Source: Streptomyces griseoluteus (GTDB taxonomy: Bacteria > Actinomycetota > Actinomycetes > Streptomycetales > Streptomycetaceae). From it: a stretch of DNA of 64,000 nt. The notes under the pieces were generated by a model. The model was not told the DNA's origin. It ran no database searches and was given only the letters and a program-made list of their open reading frames with translations. How positions within the stretch are numbered: position 1 is the first letter of the stretch; every line of letters begins with the position of its first letter. This document shows positions 22,251 through 31,550 of the stretch, piece by piece. The DNA is taken from contig JOBE01000010.1 in the NCBI GenBank assembly GCA_000717735.1, forward strand, positions 124,001 through 188,000, read 5' to 3'. The position numbers and the translations under genes are program-made.

Positions 22251-22754
22251 TCAGGCCGTCGCCGCGGGGCCCGCGAGCTGCTCGGCGAGCTCCCGTTCGC
22301 TCTCCTCCGAGAGCGAGGTCGTGAGCACGGTTCCGCCGAACTCCTCCATGGCCGCGGCGAACTTGTCCTCGGTGACCTTCGAAGCCATGATCACGACGGC
22401 CGACGAGCCCGGTTCCAGCAGCGACCGGACCTTGTCCCGGAACGTGTTGTCGACGCCCATCTGGTTCAGTTTGCCGATGAGCCCTCCGACGGCGGCACCC
22501 ACGACGCCGATCCCCGGCGTGAGGATGATCATGCCGAAGACCATCCCCCAGAGGGCTCCGGCGGTGGCCGAGAGGGCTACCTGCCCCTCTCTCCTGGCCG
22601 GGGTGTCCACGTGCGTCTCGCCGTCGGCGTCCACGGTGACGACGGCGATGCCGGTCAGTTCGACCACATGGCCGCGTTCGAGCTCCTGGACCGTGGCGAA
22701 GACCCGGTTCGCGACGGCGCGATCGTCGTAGCCGAGCACGATGAGTTCGGACAT
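22251..22754 (-). CDS. DUF1269 membrane-associated protein (paralogue 1)
   Basis: A 167-aa protein. It opens with 'MSELIVLGYDDRAVANRVFA' and has a Gly-rich hydrophobic centre ('LWGMVFGMIILTPGIGVVG') forming one or two membrane-spanning or amphipathic helices, then 'AVVIMASKVTEDKF'. DUF1269 proteins are widespread, are linked with membrane stress in some bacteria, and have no defined activity. It is strikingly similar to the protein at 24605-25093, so the two frame a four-gene set. It is the last gene of that minus-strand set. Confidence 0.85.
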   Translation of the reverse strand: MSELIVLGYDDRAVANRVFATVQELERGHVVELTGIAVVTVDADGETHVDTPARREGQVALSATAGALWGMVFGMIILTPGIGVVGAAVGGLIGKLNQMGVDNTFRDKVRSLLEPGSSAVVIMASKVTEDKFAAAMEEFGGTVLTTSLSEESERELAEQLAGPAATA

Positions 22755-22771
22755 CTCGCTCTCCTCCTGTG

Positions 22772-23413
22772 TCAGTACCGCTGCGCTTTGACGAGCTTGG
22801 GGGTGAGAACCGGCTCGGCGGGCTGCCTGCTGATGACCAACGGCTGCGCGCGCTCGCCCGGTTCGAGGTCCTCGGCACCGGCGAACTGGGTCTCGACGAC
22901 CTTGCCCGAAGAGTCGAGGAAGTCGACCTGCGCGGCGTAGGAGGCTTCCTCGTCCGTCTTGTTGGTGATGGTCAGGAGGACGGTCAGGAAGCCTGCGGTG
23001 TCCGCCCGGGGCTTGCCGGTCATCGCGACCTCGCCCAGCGCGTTGCCGCGGCCCTCCACGCCCTTCAGGGCGTCCTCGGCCGCCTGGCGCGAACGCTCGA
23101 TCTCCGTCCCGATAGATGCCTTGCGCGACGCCTCCCGGGCGGACGCCGAGGCCGCCGCCGAAGAGGCGGACGCACGAGCGGATTCGACGGCCTCCGCGGC
23201 CGACGAGGCGAGCGCGGAGGGCGGCTCGCCCGAGAAGCCGGCCGTGTCGGGGGCCGTGGGGCGTGGGCTGAGGGCGGGGGCGCCGGTGTCGTCGTTCCCG
23301 GTGTCACAGGACACGAGGCCGACCGCGCCGAGGGCGGTGACGACGACGGCGGCCGCCGCGCTCATCGCCCGGGCGCGGGCCGACCGCCGCGCGCCCACCG
23401 ATGTGGGGTTCAC
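22772..23413 (-). CDS. putative lipoprotein
   Basis: A 213-aa protein from GTG 23413, with GAGGA eight bases upstream; ATG codons at 23452 and 23458 are alternatives. A type II signal peptide ends in the lipobox 'VGLVSCDTG', so it should be lipid-anchored outside the membrane. An Ala/Ser/Glu-rich probable coiled-coil stretch follows. A C-terminal beta domain ('FLTVLLTITNKTDEEASYAA', 'LEPGERAQPLVI') resembles extracellular FxLYD-like or DUF4352-like folds. The function is unknown. It sits 17 bp upstream of the DUF1269 gene and is probably co-transcribed. Confidence 0.7.
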   Translation of the reverse strand: MNPTSVGARRSARARAMSAAAAVVVTALGAVGLVSCDTGNDDTGAPALSPRPTAPDTAGFSGEPPSALASSAAEAVESARASASSAAASASAREASRKASIGTEIERSRQAAEDALKGVEGRGNALGEVAMTGKPRADTAGFLTVLLTITNKTDEEASYAAQVDFLDSSGKVVETQFAGAEDLEPGERAQPLVISRQPAEPVLTPKLVKAQRY

Positions 23414-23462
23414 AGGATGTGTCCTCTTCTCGTCTTCTCGTCTTTCGTGCATCGGCATGGGG

Positions 23463-24557
23463 TCAGTAGCGCAGGACGCCGGCGATGCGGTCCATGTCCA
23501 GCAGGGTGTCGTCGCGTACGAACTGGACCTCGGCCCCGGTGTCGAGGGCCCGCTCGACGATCTCGTCGACCATGTCGTCCCGTGCCTCGGCCTCGGAGGG
23601 CTCCGCGGGTTCGAGGTGGCCACCGTGGTCGCGTACGACGGTCCGGTAGTGGTCCTCGACGGCGAGCAGCCGGATCCGGCCCTCCTTCACGGCCTGCCAC
23701 ACCTCGTCGATCCCGCCGGCGAACTCGCGCCGGCCGCGGGCTGCGTCGAGCTCGGCCACGACCGTGGTCGCCGCCGCGGCCTCACGGGCGGTACGGGCGG
23801 GCTCGACGGCCTCCCACACCGCGGGCGCGGGTCCCCGCGCGAGCCCGCCGCGCCGGACGGGTGTCGTGCCGGGCTGCAGCGGGCCGGTGTCGTCGAGGAG
23901 CGCGAGGGCGGCGGGTTCACCGACCACGTACAGCGGCCGCGGCCGGGAGGCGAGGACCGCGCGCAGCGCCTGGTGCGCCTCGCGCAGGAAGCGGCGGGTG
24001 GCCTCGTCCTGATACGTGCTGGGGAGGTCTCCGACGCGTTCCTCGCGTTCGGCGTCCGGGTCGTCGAGGTCGCGGGTGAACGGGAAGCCGTCTCCGGTGT
24101 GTTCGGTGACCCGCTCGGGGCCGCCGCTCCACAGGGAGACACGGTCGGCCGCCACGGTGAGGGTCCAGGAGGGCTGTTCGGCGGCTTGGGCGGCGACGAG
24201 GTTCCGGGTGAGGAAGGTGTCGGCGAGGACGACGCGTTCGGGGACGGTTCTCGCCACCGACCACACGTAACGCTCCCCCGGGGCGACGAAGATCACCAGG
24301 CCGTCCTCGGCGTGCGCGAGGTCGATCTCGGCCACCGCCCGGCGCAGCTGGTCCAGGACGTCGGCGCGCCGCTCGCGGGTCACCGCCGGATCGTCGTGGA
24401 TCGCCTTCTCGGCCGCGGCCACGAGGTTGCGCAGGCGTACGGGGTCCTGGGCGTTGTCCGGTTCGCGGCGGTGCGTGGGCATCAGGAGGGACACGGCGGG
24501 ATAGGGGCGGGGCTGTCGCAGCTTCGCGAGCACGTCACTGCTGAGGACGGGGTCCAT
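23463..24557 (-). CDS. bacterial archaeo-eukaryotic release-factor-like (baeRF) protein
   Basis: A 364-aa cytosolic protein. The N-terminal part contains 'PAVSLLMPTHRREPDNAQDP', typical of baeRF proteins. A central domain carries 'FLREAHQALRAVLASRPRPL'. The C-terminal domain ('RIRLLAVEDHY', 'ERALDTGAEVQFVRDDTLLD') resembles eRF1 domain 3. These proteins are distant relatives of eRF1 and Vms1 and have been proposed to act on stalled ribosomes or tRNA, without proof. ATG 24557 has AGGAAGG six bases upstream. It lies between DUF1269 paralogue 2 and the lipoprotein gene. Confidence 0.75.
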   Translation of the reverse strand: MDPVLSSDVLAKLRQPRPYPAVSLLMPTHRREPDNAQDPVRLRNLVAAAEKAIHDDPAVTRERRADVLDQLRRAVAEIDLAHAEDGLVIFVAPGERYVWSVARTVPERVVLADTFLTRNLVAAQAAEQPSWTLTVAADRVSLWSGGPERVTEHTGDGFPFTRDLDDPDAEREERVGDLPSTYQDEATRRFLREAHQALRAVLASRPRPLYVVGEPAALALLDDTGPLQPGTTPVRRGGLARGPAPAVWEAVEPARTAREAAAATTVVAELDAARGRREFAGGIDEVWQAVKEGRIRLLAVEDHYRTVVRDHGGHLEPAEPSEAEARDDMVDEIVERALDTGAEVQFVRDDTLLDMDRIAGVLRY

Positions 24558-24604
24558 GAGGAAGCCTTCCTGGCGGGTTCCGGCGGTTCTGCGGGCGCGA
24601 CCGA

Positions 24605-25093
24605 TCAGCGGGGACCGGCGAGCTGGTCGGTCAGCTCCTTCTCGTCCTCGTCGCTGAGCGAGGTCTTGAGGACGGTGCCGCCGTGCGGCCGCATGGCCAC
24701 GGTGAACTTGTCGTCGGTGATCTTCGAGGCCATGATCACGACGGCGGCCGACCCGGGCTTGAGAAGGTCCTCCACCTGCCGGCGGAACCCTTCGTCGACT
24801 CCGGACTTGCTCAGCTTGCCGACGAGCCCGCCGAGGGCGGCCCCGGTGAGGAGCCCGACCCCGGGCAGCAGGAAGAGGATGCCGAAGATCGTTCCCCACA
24901 GGGCCCCGGAGGCGGCGGAGACGCCGACGATCCGGCTGCTGGTGTCGACGTGGGTCCCGCCGTCGGCGTCCACGGAGACCACGGCGAGTCCGTTCAGGTG
25001 CACCACGTAGTCCCGTTGCAGGTCCTGGACCGTGGCGAAGGCCTGTGCGGCCACCTCCGGGTCGTCGTATCCGATGACGATCAGCTCTGCCAT
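24605..25093 (-). CDS. DUF1269 membrane-associated protein (paralogue 2)
   Basis: 162 aa from ATG 25093, with a GGAGA ribosome site; upstream in-frame codons reach 25195 without one. It opens 'MAELIVIGYDDPEVAAQAFA'. The Gly-rich hydrophobic centre is 'LWGTIFGILFLLPGVGLLTG', and 'AVVIMASKITDDKFTVAM' follows. Position by position it tracks the paralogue at 22251-22754. The pair probably arose by duplication and may form hetero-oligomers. It is the first gene of the minus-strand set, divergent from the nitrate reductase gene. Confidence 0.85.
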   Translation of the reverse strand: MAELIVIGYDDPEVAAQAFATVQDLQRDYVVHLNGLAVVSVDADGGTHVDTSSRIVGVSAASGALWGTIFGILFLLPGVGLLTGAALGGLVGKLSKSGVDEGFRRQVEDLLKPGSAAVVIMASKITDDKFTVAMRPHGGTVLKTSLSDEDEKELTDQLAGPR

Positions 25094-25278
25094 TCCCGTC
25101 TCCTGTCGCAACGGCGCGCCATAAAACGCCATCTTGTCCCGATATGGGAAGGGTCGCGACTCGGTGACTTCCGGGGAGGCGCACGGACGGCGCACCGCGT
25201 GACGCGTGCTTGGCCGGGGGCCTCACAGGGTGCCCAGGGCCGCTGTGTGACCGGTGTTACGGACCATGATCGGCCTGG

Positions 25279-25310
25279 TTGACACAGGTGTAACGGGCAT
25301 TCCGTACGGT
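25279..25310 (+). promoter_or_regulatory. possible promoter of nitrate reductase gene
   Basis: A perfect -35 TTGACA (25279-25284) with TACGGT (25305-25310) as candidate -10, 35 bp before the start codon. The 20-bp spacing is long. GTGTTAC and GTGTAAC motifs around it (25254-25260, 25288-25294) could bind a nitrogen regulator such as GlnR, but the spacing does not match the classic site. Confidence 0.4.
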
Positions 25311-25344
25311 CGGGGCTCGAACGGTTCCACAGAGAGGCGCCCCG

Positions 25345-28300
25345 GTGACCCCACAGGACACGCCGGCCCCCCCGGCCGCTACGGCCGATCAGGTGCGGAC
25401 CGTCTGCTCGTACTGCGGTGTGGGGTGCGGACTGCTCCTCGACATCGGCGCGGGGCCCGACGGACGCCGTACGGTCCTCAGGGCGACGGGCGACAAGGAC
25501 CACCCCGCCAACCGGGGACGGCTCTGCACCAAGGGCGCCACCACCGCCGACCTGCTCGCCGCACCCGGCCGTCTGGCCACCGCGCTCGTCCGCGAGGAGC
25601 GCGGGGCCGCCCCCGTCGCCACCGGCACCGACCGGGCCGTCACGGAGACCGCCCGCCGGCTGCGGGCGATCGTCGACGAGCACGGGCCGGACGCCGTCGC
25701 GCTGTACGTCTCCGGCCAGATGAGCCTGGAGGCGCAGTACCTCGCCAACAAGCTGGCCAAGGGCTTCATCGGCACCAACCAGATCGAGTCCAACTCGCGG
25801 CTCTGCATGGCGAGCGCCGGGACCGGCTACAAGCTCTCCCTCGGTGCCGACGGCCCGCCCGGCTCCTACGACGACCTCGACAAGGCCGACGTCTTCCTCG
25901 TCATCGGCTCGAACATGGCCGACTGCCACCCCATCCTGTTCCTGCGCATGATGGAGCGGGTCAAGGCCGGGGCGAAGCTGATCGTCGTCGACCCCCGGCG
26001 CACCGCCACCGCCGACAAGGCCGACCTCTTCCTGCGGATCAGGCCCGGAACGGACCTCGCACTCCTCAACGGGCTGCTGCACCTGCTGCACGAGAACGGG
26101 CACACGGATCCCGGCTTCGTGGCCGCGCACACGGAGGGCTGGGAGGCGATGCCGGCGTTCCTCGCCGACTACCCGCCGGCCGAGGTCGCCCGTATCACCG
26201 GCATACCCGAGGAGGACATCCGTACCGCCGCCGAGTGGATCGGCACGGCTGCCGAGTGGACCAGCTGCTGGACCATGGGCCTCAACCAGTCCACCCACGG
26301 CACCTGGAACACCAATGCCCTGGTCAACCTGCACCTGGCGACCGGCGCGCTCTGCCGCCCCGGCTCGGGCCCCTTCTCCCTGACCGGCCAGCCCAACGCC
26401 ATGGGGGGACGCGAGATGGGCTACATGGGCCCCGGCCTCCCCGGACAGCGCTCGGTCCTGGTCGCCGAGGACCGGGCCTTCACCGAGGAGCTCTGGGACC
26501 TGCCGCCCGGAACGATCCGCGCGGACGGCTCCGGGCAGGGCACCGTCGACCTCTTCCGGCGCATGGCGGACGGTGAGATCAAGGCCTGCTGGATCATCTG
26601 CACCAACCCGGTCGCCTCGGTCGGCAACCGTGCCACCGTCGTCGAGGGCCTGCGGGCCGCCGAGCTCGTCATCACGCAGGACGCGTTCGCCGACACCGAG
26701 ACCAACGCGTACGCGGACGTCGTCCTGCCCGCCGCCCTCTGGACCGAGACCGAGGGCGTCCTCATCAACAGCGAACGCGGTCTCACCCTCACCCGGCCGG
26801 CCGTCGACCCGCCCGGCGAGGCCCTCGCCGACTGGCGGATCATCGCCCGGATCGCCTGCGCGATGGGGTACGAGAAGGCGTTCGCGTACGACAGTGCCGA
26901 GGAGGTCTTCGAGGAGATCAGGCGCGCGGGGAACCCGAAGACCGGCTACGACCTCGGCGGGGTGTCGTACGAGCGGCTGCGGGCCACCCCCGTCCAGTGG
27001 CCCGCGGCGGCCGGGGGCCCCGCCCGCAACCCGATCCGGTACGTGGCCGGCGACGGCACCGGGCCCGTCTTCCCCACGGCGAGCGGCCGGGCCGTCTTCC
27101 ACGCCCGGCCGCACATCGACCCCGCCGAGATGCCCGACGACGCCTATCCGTTCCTCCTCAACACCGGCCGGCTCCAGCACCAGTGGCACACCCTCACCAA
27201 GACGGGGAAGGTCGCCAAGCTGAACAAGCTGAACCCGGCGCCGTTCGTCGAACTGCATCCGGAGGACGCGGTGCGGCTCGGCATCGCGGAGGGCGACCCC
27301 GTGGAGATCGCCTCGCGGCGCGGCAGGGCCGTACTCCCGGCGGTGGTCAGCGACCGGGTCGCGCCGGGCGGCTGCTTCGCCCCCTTCCACTGGAACGACC
27401 TGTTCGGCGCGGAGCTGTGCGTCAACGCCGTCACCAACGACGCCGTCGATCCCCTCTCCTTCCAGCCCGAGCTGAAGGTGTGCGCGGTGGCCCTGACGAA
27501 GTCGGCCGTCCCGGCGGCTCTCGTTCCGGCCTCCGTGGCACCCGCGCAGGTCGCCCCCCTGACGACCGGGGTGGTGATCCCGAGCGGCGGCCCGGCGGCC
27601 GGGCACGCCGCCGCCTTCGGGCTCGAACCGGCCCCGCCGCCCGTCCTGACCGCCGAGGAGCGGCAGTACCTCGTCGGCTTCCTCGCCGGACTGCAGACGG
27701 GAGCGCCGGGAGTGCCCGTCCTGCCGTCCGGCGCGCCGTTCCGCGAGGACCACGCCCGCTGGGTGAACGGGGTCCTGGCCGGCCTGTACTCCCGCACGCC
27801 CCAGGCCCCCGCGACCGGTGGCACCGGCACGACGGGCCGGGAGGTCGTCGTGCTGTGGGCCTCGCAGACCGGCAACGCCGAGGACTTCGCCGCCGCCACC
27901 ACCGAGCGGCTGCTCTCGGCGGGCCACCGGGCGGCGCTCGCGGGTATGGACGAGACCGACCTCGGGGCGCTGCCGCCCGCCGCCGATCTGCTGCTGATCA
28001 CCAGCACGTTCGGGGACGGGGACGCGCCCGACAACGGCTCCGGGTTCTGGGACGCGCTCGCCGCTCCCGACACCCCCCGCCTGGACGGGCGCCGCTATGC
28101 CGTGCTCGCGCTCGGGGACTCCTCGTACGGCGACTTCTGCGGGCACGGACGGCGTCTCGACCGTCGCCTCGACGAACTCGGGGGCGTCCGGCTCGCTCCC
28201 CGTACCGACTGCGAACCCGACTTCGAGACGTCCGCCCTCGCCTGGCTCGACCAGGTCCTCGCCGGGCTCTCCGACGCCCCACCGACTCCCCCGGAGGCGC

Positions 28301-29454
28301 CGAGCCCGGTCTCCCCGGCCCTCGTACGGCGGTCCGCGCCCGCCGCCACGCCCGCCCGGCTCGTCGGGAACCGGCTGCTCAGCCTGCCGGGCGCGGGCAA
28401 GGAGGTCCGCCGGTTCACCTTCGACACGAGCGGGAACGGGACGCCACTCGGCTACGAGAGCGGGGACGCCCTCGGCGTGCGGCCCGTGAACTGTCCGGAT
28501 CTGGTGGCCGAGTGGCTGGCCGTCACCGGTCTCGACGCGGGCGCGGAGGTGGAACTCCCCGGTCTCGGCCGGGTTCCCTTCGGCGAGGCGCTGCACCGCC
28601 ACCTCGACATCACCCGGGTCTCACCCGGACTCCTCGACTTCGTGACCGAACAGACCGGCGACCGGGACCTGAAGCGGCTCCTGCGGCCCGACAACAGGGA
28701 CGGGCTCGCCCAGTGGACCTGGGGCCGGCAGGCCGTGGACGTCCTCGCCGAGCACCCGGTCCGTGCCGCCGCGCAGGAGTGGGCGGACGTGCTGGGCCGG
28801 CTCAAGCCGCGCCTGTACTCGATCTCATCCAGCCCGCTCACCGACCCGCACCGGGTGTCCCTGACCGTCTCCGTCGTCCGCTACGAGAACCATCACGGCC
28901 GTCCCCGCAAGGGGGTCTGCTCACCCTTCCTCGCCGATGCCGAAACCGGCGCCGAGGTACCCGTGTTCGTGCAGCGCGCCCCGCGGTTCCGGCCTCCGGC
29001 GGATCCCACGACCCCGATGGTGATGGTCGGCCCCGGCACGGGCGTGGCGCCCTTCCTCGGCTTCCTCGAAGAGCGCCGGGCGCTCGGCCACCGGGCGCCG
29101 AACTGGCTGTTCTTCGGCGAGCAGCACCGCGCCACCGACTTCTACTACGAGGAGGAGCTCACGGCCCTCCTCGCCGACGGCACCCTGGACCGCCTCGACA
29201 CGGCCTTCTCCCGCGACCAGCGCGCCAAGGTCTACGTACAGGACCGGATGCGGGAGCACGGACCGCAGCTGTGGTCCTGGCTCAGGGACGGCGCGCACTT
29301 CTACGTGTGCGGGGACGCGGCCCGGATGGCGAAGGACGTCGACCGGGCGCTGCGCGACATCGCCGTCGCCCACGGCGGTCTGGACGAGGAGGCGGCGGGC
29401 GTGTACGTCAAGCAGCTGGCCGCTGACAGGCGGTACGTCCGGGACGTGTACTAA
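25345..29454 (+). CDS. assimilatory nitrate reductase fused to flavodoxin/FAD/NADPH reductase
   Basis: A 1369-aa fusion. Residues 1-700 form a molybdopterin nitrate reductase. Its 4Fe-4S motif starts '[14 protein letters not shown]' with the fourth Cys in 'NRGRLCTKG', and '[19 protein letters not shown]' and a molybdopterin-dinucleotide C-terminal domain follow. Residues about 830-970 are a flavodoxin ('[18 protein letters not shown]'). The remainder is a CysJ-like FAD/NADPH module ('RLYSISSSP', '[19 protein letters not shown]'). It should reduce nitrate to nitrite with NADPH in one polypeptide. It corresponds in role to Streptomyces NasA; I leave the symbol blank because the fusion differs from classic nasA/nasC. 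GTG start with AGAGG. No nitrite reductase or nitrate transporter adjoins. Confidence 0.92.
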   Translation: MTPQDTPAPPAATADQVRTVCSYCGVGCGLLLDIGAGPDGRRTVLRATGDKDHPANRGRLCTKGATTADLLAAPGRLATALVREERGAAPVATGTDRAVTETARRLRAIVDEHGPDAVALYVSGQMSLEAQYLANKLAKGFIGTNQIESNSRLCMASAGTGYKLSLGADGPPGSYDDLDKADVFLVIGSNMADCHPILFLRMMERVKAGAKLIVVDPRRTATADKADLFLRIRPGTDLALLNGLLHLLHENGHTDPGFVAAHTEGWEAMPAFLADYPPAEVARITGIPEEDIRTAAEWIGTAAEWTSCWTMGLNQSTHGTWNTNALVNLHLATGALCRPGSGPFSLTGQPNAMGGREMGYMGPGLPGQRSVLVAEDRAFTEELWDLPPGTIRADGSGQGTVDLFRRMADGEIKACWIICTNPVASVGNRATVVEGLRAAELVITQDAFADTETNAYADVVLPAALWTETEGVLINSERGLTLTRPAVDPPGEALADWRIIARIACAMGYEKAFAYDSAEEVFEEIRRAGNPKTGYDLGGVSYERLRATPVQWPAAAGGPARNPIRYVAGDGTGPVFPTASGRAVFHARPHIDPAEMPDDAYPFLLNTGRLQHQWHTLTKTGKVAKLNKLNPAPFVELHPEDAVRLGIAEGDPVEIASRRGRAVLPAVVSDRVAPGGCFAPFHWNDLFGAELCVNAVTNDAVDPLSFQPELKVCAVALTKSAVPAALVPASVAPAQVAPLTTGVVIPSGGPAAGHAAAFGLEPAPPPVLTAEERQYLVGFLAGLQTGAPGVPVLPSGAPFREDHARWVNGVLAGLYSRTPQAPATGGTGTTGREVVVLWASQTGNAEDFAAATTERLLSAGHRAALAGMDETDLGALPPAADLLLITSTFGDGDAPDNGSGFWDALAAPDTPRLDGRRYAVLALGDSSYGDFCGHGRRLDRRLDELGGVRLAPRTDCEPDFETSALAWLDQVLAGLSDAPPTPPEAPSPVSPALVRRSAPAATPARLVGNRLLSLPGAGKEVRRFTFDTSGNGTPLGYESGDALGVRPVNCPDLVAEWLAVTGLDAGAEVELPGLGRVPFGEALHRHLDITRVSPGLLDFVTEQTGDRDLKRLLRPDNRDGLAQWTWGRQAVDVLAEHPVRAAAQEWADVLGRLKPRLYSISSSPLTDPHRVSLTVSVVRYENHHGRPRKGVCSPFLADAETGAEVPVFVQRAPRFRPPADPTTPMVMVGPGTGVAPFLGFLEERRALGHRAPNWLFFGEQHRATDFYYEEELTALLADGTLDRLDTAFSRDQRAKVYVQDRMREHGPQLWSWLRDGAHFYVCGDAARMAKDVDRALRDIAVAHGGLDEEAAGVYVKQLAADRRYVRDVY

Positions 29455-29501
29455 GGGTGTGTTGCCGATCAGGCCGGGCTGATCGGCAAGAGACCCCCTA
29501 G
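29451..29501. terminator. terminator palindrome with CTAG-type ends, anchored on a stop codon
   Basis: TTGCCGATCAG (29462-29472) pairs perfectly with CTGATCGGCAA (29479-29489). The flanks extend the palindrome from CTAAGGG, which contains the TAA stop, to CCCCCTAG. Its GATCAGGCCGG core and CTA-GGG ends resemble the MITE-like copies A-C, suggesting a short family member used as a terminator. Confidence 0.8.
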
Positions 29502-29530
29502 GGCCCCGCGGCCGGGGCAGCGTCACCCGC

Positions 29531-29558
29531 TTGCCGGTCCTCAGGTTGAGGCTAATGT
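29531..29558 (+). promoter_or_regulatory. promoter of the xylFGH-type operon
   Basis: TTGCCG (29531-29536) and TAATGT (29553-29558) at 16-bp spacing, a good primary-sigma match in this GC background, about 80 bp before the binding-protein ATG. Confidence 0.55.
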
Positions 29559-29562
29559 CGAT

Positions 29563-29574
29563 ATATGGCCATAT
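29563..29574. promoter_or_regulatory. operator-like palindrome ATATGGCCATAT
   Basis: Perfect 12-bp palindrome just downstream of the -10, at the expected transcription start. It is conspicuously AT-rich for this genome. It is a likely repressor site, perhaps for a ROK or LacI-type sugar regulator that is not encoded nearby. Confidence 0.6.
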
Positions 29575-29638
29575 GCACGCCCTCGATCCCAGCGGCTCGC
29601 GGAGGCGGCGGGACGGGAGCGTACGGAAGGAGCCTCCC

Positions 29639-30724
29639 ATGACCCGTACATTGCGCGGCGCGATAGCCCTGGCCGGAGCGACGGCCCTCTGCCTGGGAGC
29701 GGTGGCGACCAGCGGGGCGACCCAGCCGGCGTCGGCGGCTCAGGGCGAGGTGAGGATCGGCCTCCTGCTTCCGGAGAGCAAGACCACGCGGTACGAGAAG
29801 TTCGACCGGCCGTACATCGAGGCCAAGATCAAGGAACTGGCACCGGACGCCCAGATCGACTACTACAACGCCGCCGAGAGCGCCACCACCCAGCAACAGC
29901 AGGTGAACACGGCGCTCGCCAAGGGCGACAAGGTCCTCATCCTGGACGCCGTGGACGCGAAGTCGATCCAGTCGTCCGTGGAGAAGGCCCGGGACGCGGG
30001 CGTGAAGGTCGTCGCGTACGACCGTCTCGCGCAGGGCCCGGTCGACGCGTACGTCTCTTACGACAACCGCAAGGTGGGTGAGCTGCAGGGCAAGGCGCTC
30101 CTCGACGCGCTCGGCGACAAGGCCGGGAGCGGCCAGATCGTCATGCACAACGGCTCGCCGACCGACCCGAACGCGGCGGAGTTCAAGGCCGGGGCGCACT
30201 CGGTCCTGGACGGCAAGGTGAAGATCGGCAAGGAGTACGACACGCCGAACTGGGACCCGAACAACGCCAACCAGCAGATGTCCGGTGCCATCAGCGCCCT
30301 CGGCAAGGAAAACATCGTCGGCGTCTACTCGGCCAACGACGGACTGGCCGCCGGCATCTCCACCGCCCTCAAGGCCGCGGGCATGAACGTGCCCCTGACC
30401 GGCCAGGACGCCCAGCTCGACGCGATCCAGCGGATCCTGCTCGGCACCCAGACGATCACGGTCGAGAAGCCGTACAAGCCGGAGGCCGACATCGCGGCCA
30501 CGATGGCCGTCAACCTCGCCGAGGGCAAGGAGCTGCCGGCCGACCTGACGCCCACCACCGTCACCAGCGGCAGCGGCGAGAAGGTCCCGGCCAACCTGCT
30601 GACGCCGGTCGTGGTCGACAAGACCAACATCAAGGACACCGTCGTGAAGGACGGCCTCTACACGGTCCAGGAGATCTGCACCCCGACGTACGCCGCGGCC
30701 TGCAAGGAGGCCGGACTCCAGTAG
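29639..30724 (+). CDS. xylF: xylose-type sugar ABC transporter, periplasmic-binding-type lipoprotein/secreted subunit
   Basis: Extracellular sugar-binding protein of the XylF (type I, LacI-like fold) family; 361 aa. A Sec signal peptide occupies about residues 1-35, with Ala-rich cleavage near 'PASAAQ' and no lipobox Cys. 'VRIGLLLPESKTTRYEKFDR', 'DAYVSYDNRKVGELQGKALL' and 'GVYSANDGLAAGISTALK' are family-typical. ATG 29639 has GGAAGGAG. It is followed by an ATPase and a permease in one operon. Xylose is the best guess from similarity to XylF; a related pentose is possible. Confidence 0.88.
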   Translation: MTRTLRGAIALAGATALCLGAVATSGATQPASAAQGEVRIGLLLPESKTTRYEKFDRPYIEAKIKELAPDAQIDYYNAAESATTQQQQVNTALAKGDKVLILDAVDAKSIQSSVEKARDAGVKVVAYDRLAQGPVDAYVSYDNRKVGELQGKALLDALGDKAGSGQIVMHNGSPTDPNAAEFKAGAHSVLDGKVKIGKEYDTPNWDPNNANQQMSGAISALGKENIVGVYSANDGLAAGISTALKAAGMNVPLTGQDAQLDAIQRILLGTQTITVEKPYKPEADIAATMAVNLAEGKELPADLTPTTVTSGSGEKVPANLLTPVVVDKTNIKDTVVKDGLYTVQEICTPTYAAACKEAGLQ

Positions 30725-30764
30725 CCGCGCGGTCTTCCATCCCGGTGGCGAGGAGGCGGTTCCT

Positions 30765-31550
30765 GTGCCGGAGTCACCCGTACTCACCCTGAGAGGCGTC
30801 TCCAAACGGTTCGGCGCGGTCCAGGCGCTCCAGGGGTTCGACCTGGACGTACACCCCGGTGAGGTGGTCGCGCTCGTCGGCGACAACGGCGCCGGCAAGT
30901 CCACCGCCGTCAAGGCGATCGCCGGGGTGAACCCGCCCGACGAGGGCGTCATCGCGTGGGAGGGCAGGCCGGTCTCCATCAACCGTCCGCACGACGCCCA
31001 GAACCTCGGCATCGCCACCGTCTACCAGGACCTGGCGCTGTGCGACAACCTCGACGTGGTCGCCAACCTGTTCCTCGGCCGTGAGCTGCGCCGCTTCGGT
31101 GTGCTCGACGAGGTCCGCATGGACCAGCGGGCCCGCGAGCTCCTGGACACGCTGTCCATCCGCATCCCGAGCGTCCGCATCCCGGTCGCCTCGCTCTCCG
31201 GCGGTCAGCGCCAGACGGTGGCCATCGCCCGCTCCCTGATCGGCGCGCCGAAAGTCGTGATCCTGGACGAGCCGACCGCCGCGCTGGGCGTGGAGCAGAC
31301 GGCGCAGGTCCTCGACCTGGTCGAGCGGCTCCGTGAGCAGGGTCTCGGCACCATCCTGATCAGCCACAACATGGTGGACGTGATGGCGGTCGCCGACCGG
31401 ATCGCCGTGATGCGGCTCGGCCGGAACAACGGCTTCTTCGACAAGCGCTCCACGACCACCGAGGAGATCATCTCCGCCATCACCGGGGCCACCGACAGCG
31501 CCGTCACCCGCCGTCAGGCCCGCAGGCGCGCGGAGGAGGAGGAGCGATGA
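30765..31550 (+). CDS. xylG: sugar ABC transporter ATPase (single nucleotide-binding domain)
   Basis: A 261-aa cytoplasmic ATPase with Walker A 'GDNGAGKSTAVKAIAG', signature 'LSGGQRQTVAIAR' and Walker B 'VVILDEPTAALG'. Enterobacterial XylG is a tandem of two such domains (about 510 aa); this protein has one, so it must act as a homodimer. It starts at GTG with a GAGGAGG-type site. Its stop overlaps the permease ATG by four bases. The substrate is inferred from the XylF-like protein upstream. Confidence 0.9.
   Translation: MPESPVLTLRGVSKRFGAVQALQGFDLDVHPGEVVALVGDNGAGKSTAVKAIAGVNPPDEGVIAWEGRPVSINRPHDAQNLGIATVYQDLALCDNLDVVANLFLGRELRRFGVLDEVRMDQRARELLDTLSIRIPSVRIPVASLSGGQRQTVAIARSLIGAPKVVILDEPTAALGVEQTAQVLDLVERLREQGLGTILISHNMVDVMAVADRIAVMRLGRNNGFFDKRSTTTEEIISAITGATDSAVTRRQARRRAEEEER

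Noticed and set aside
25081..28602. 1173-codon minus-strand frame opposite the nitrate reductase fusion
   Set aside because: Low-complexity Gly/Arg/Val shadow without recognisable domains; the plus strand encodes a complete enzyme.
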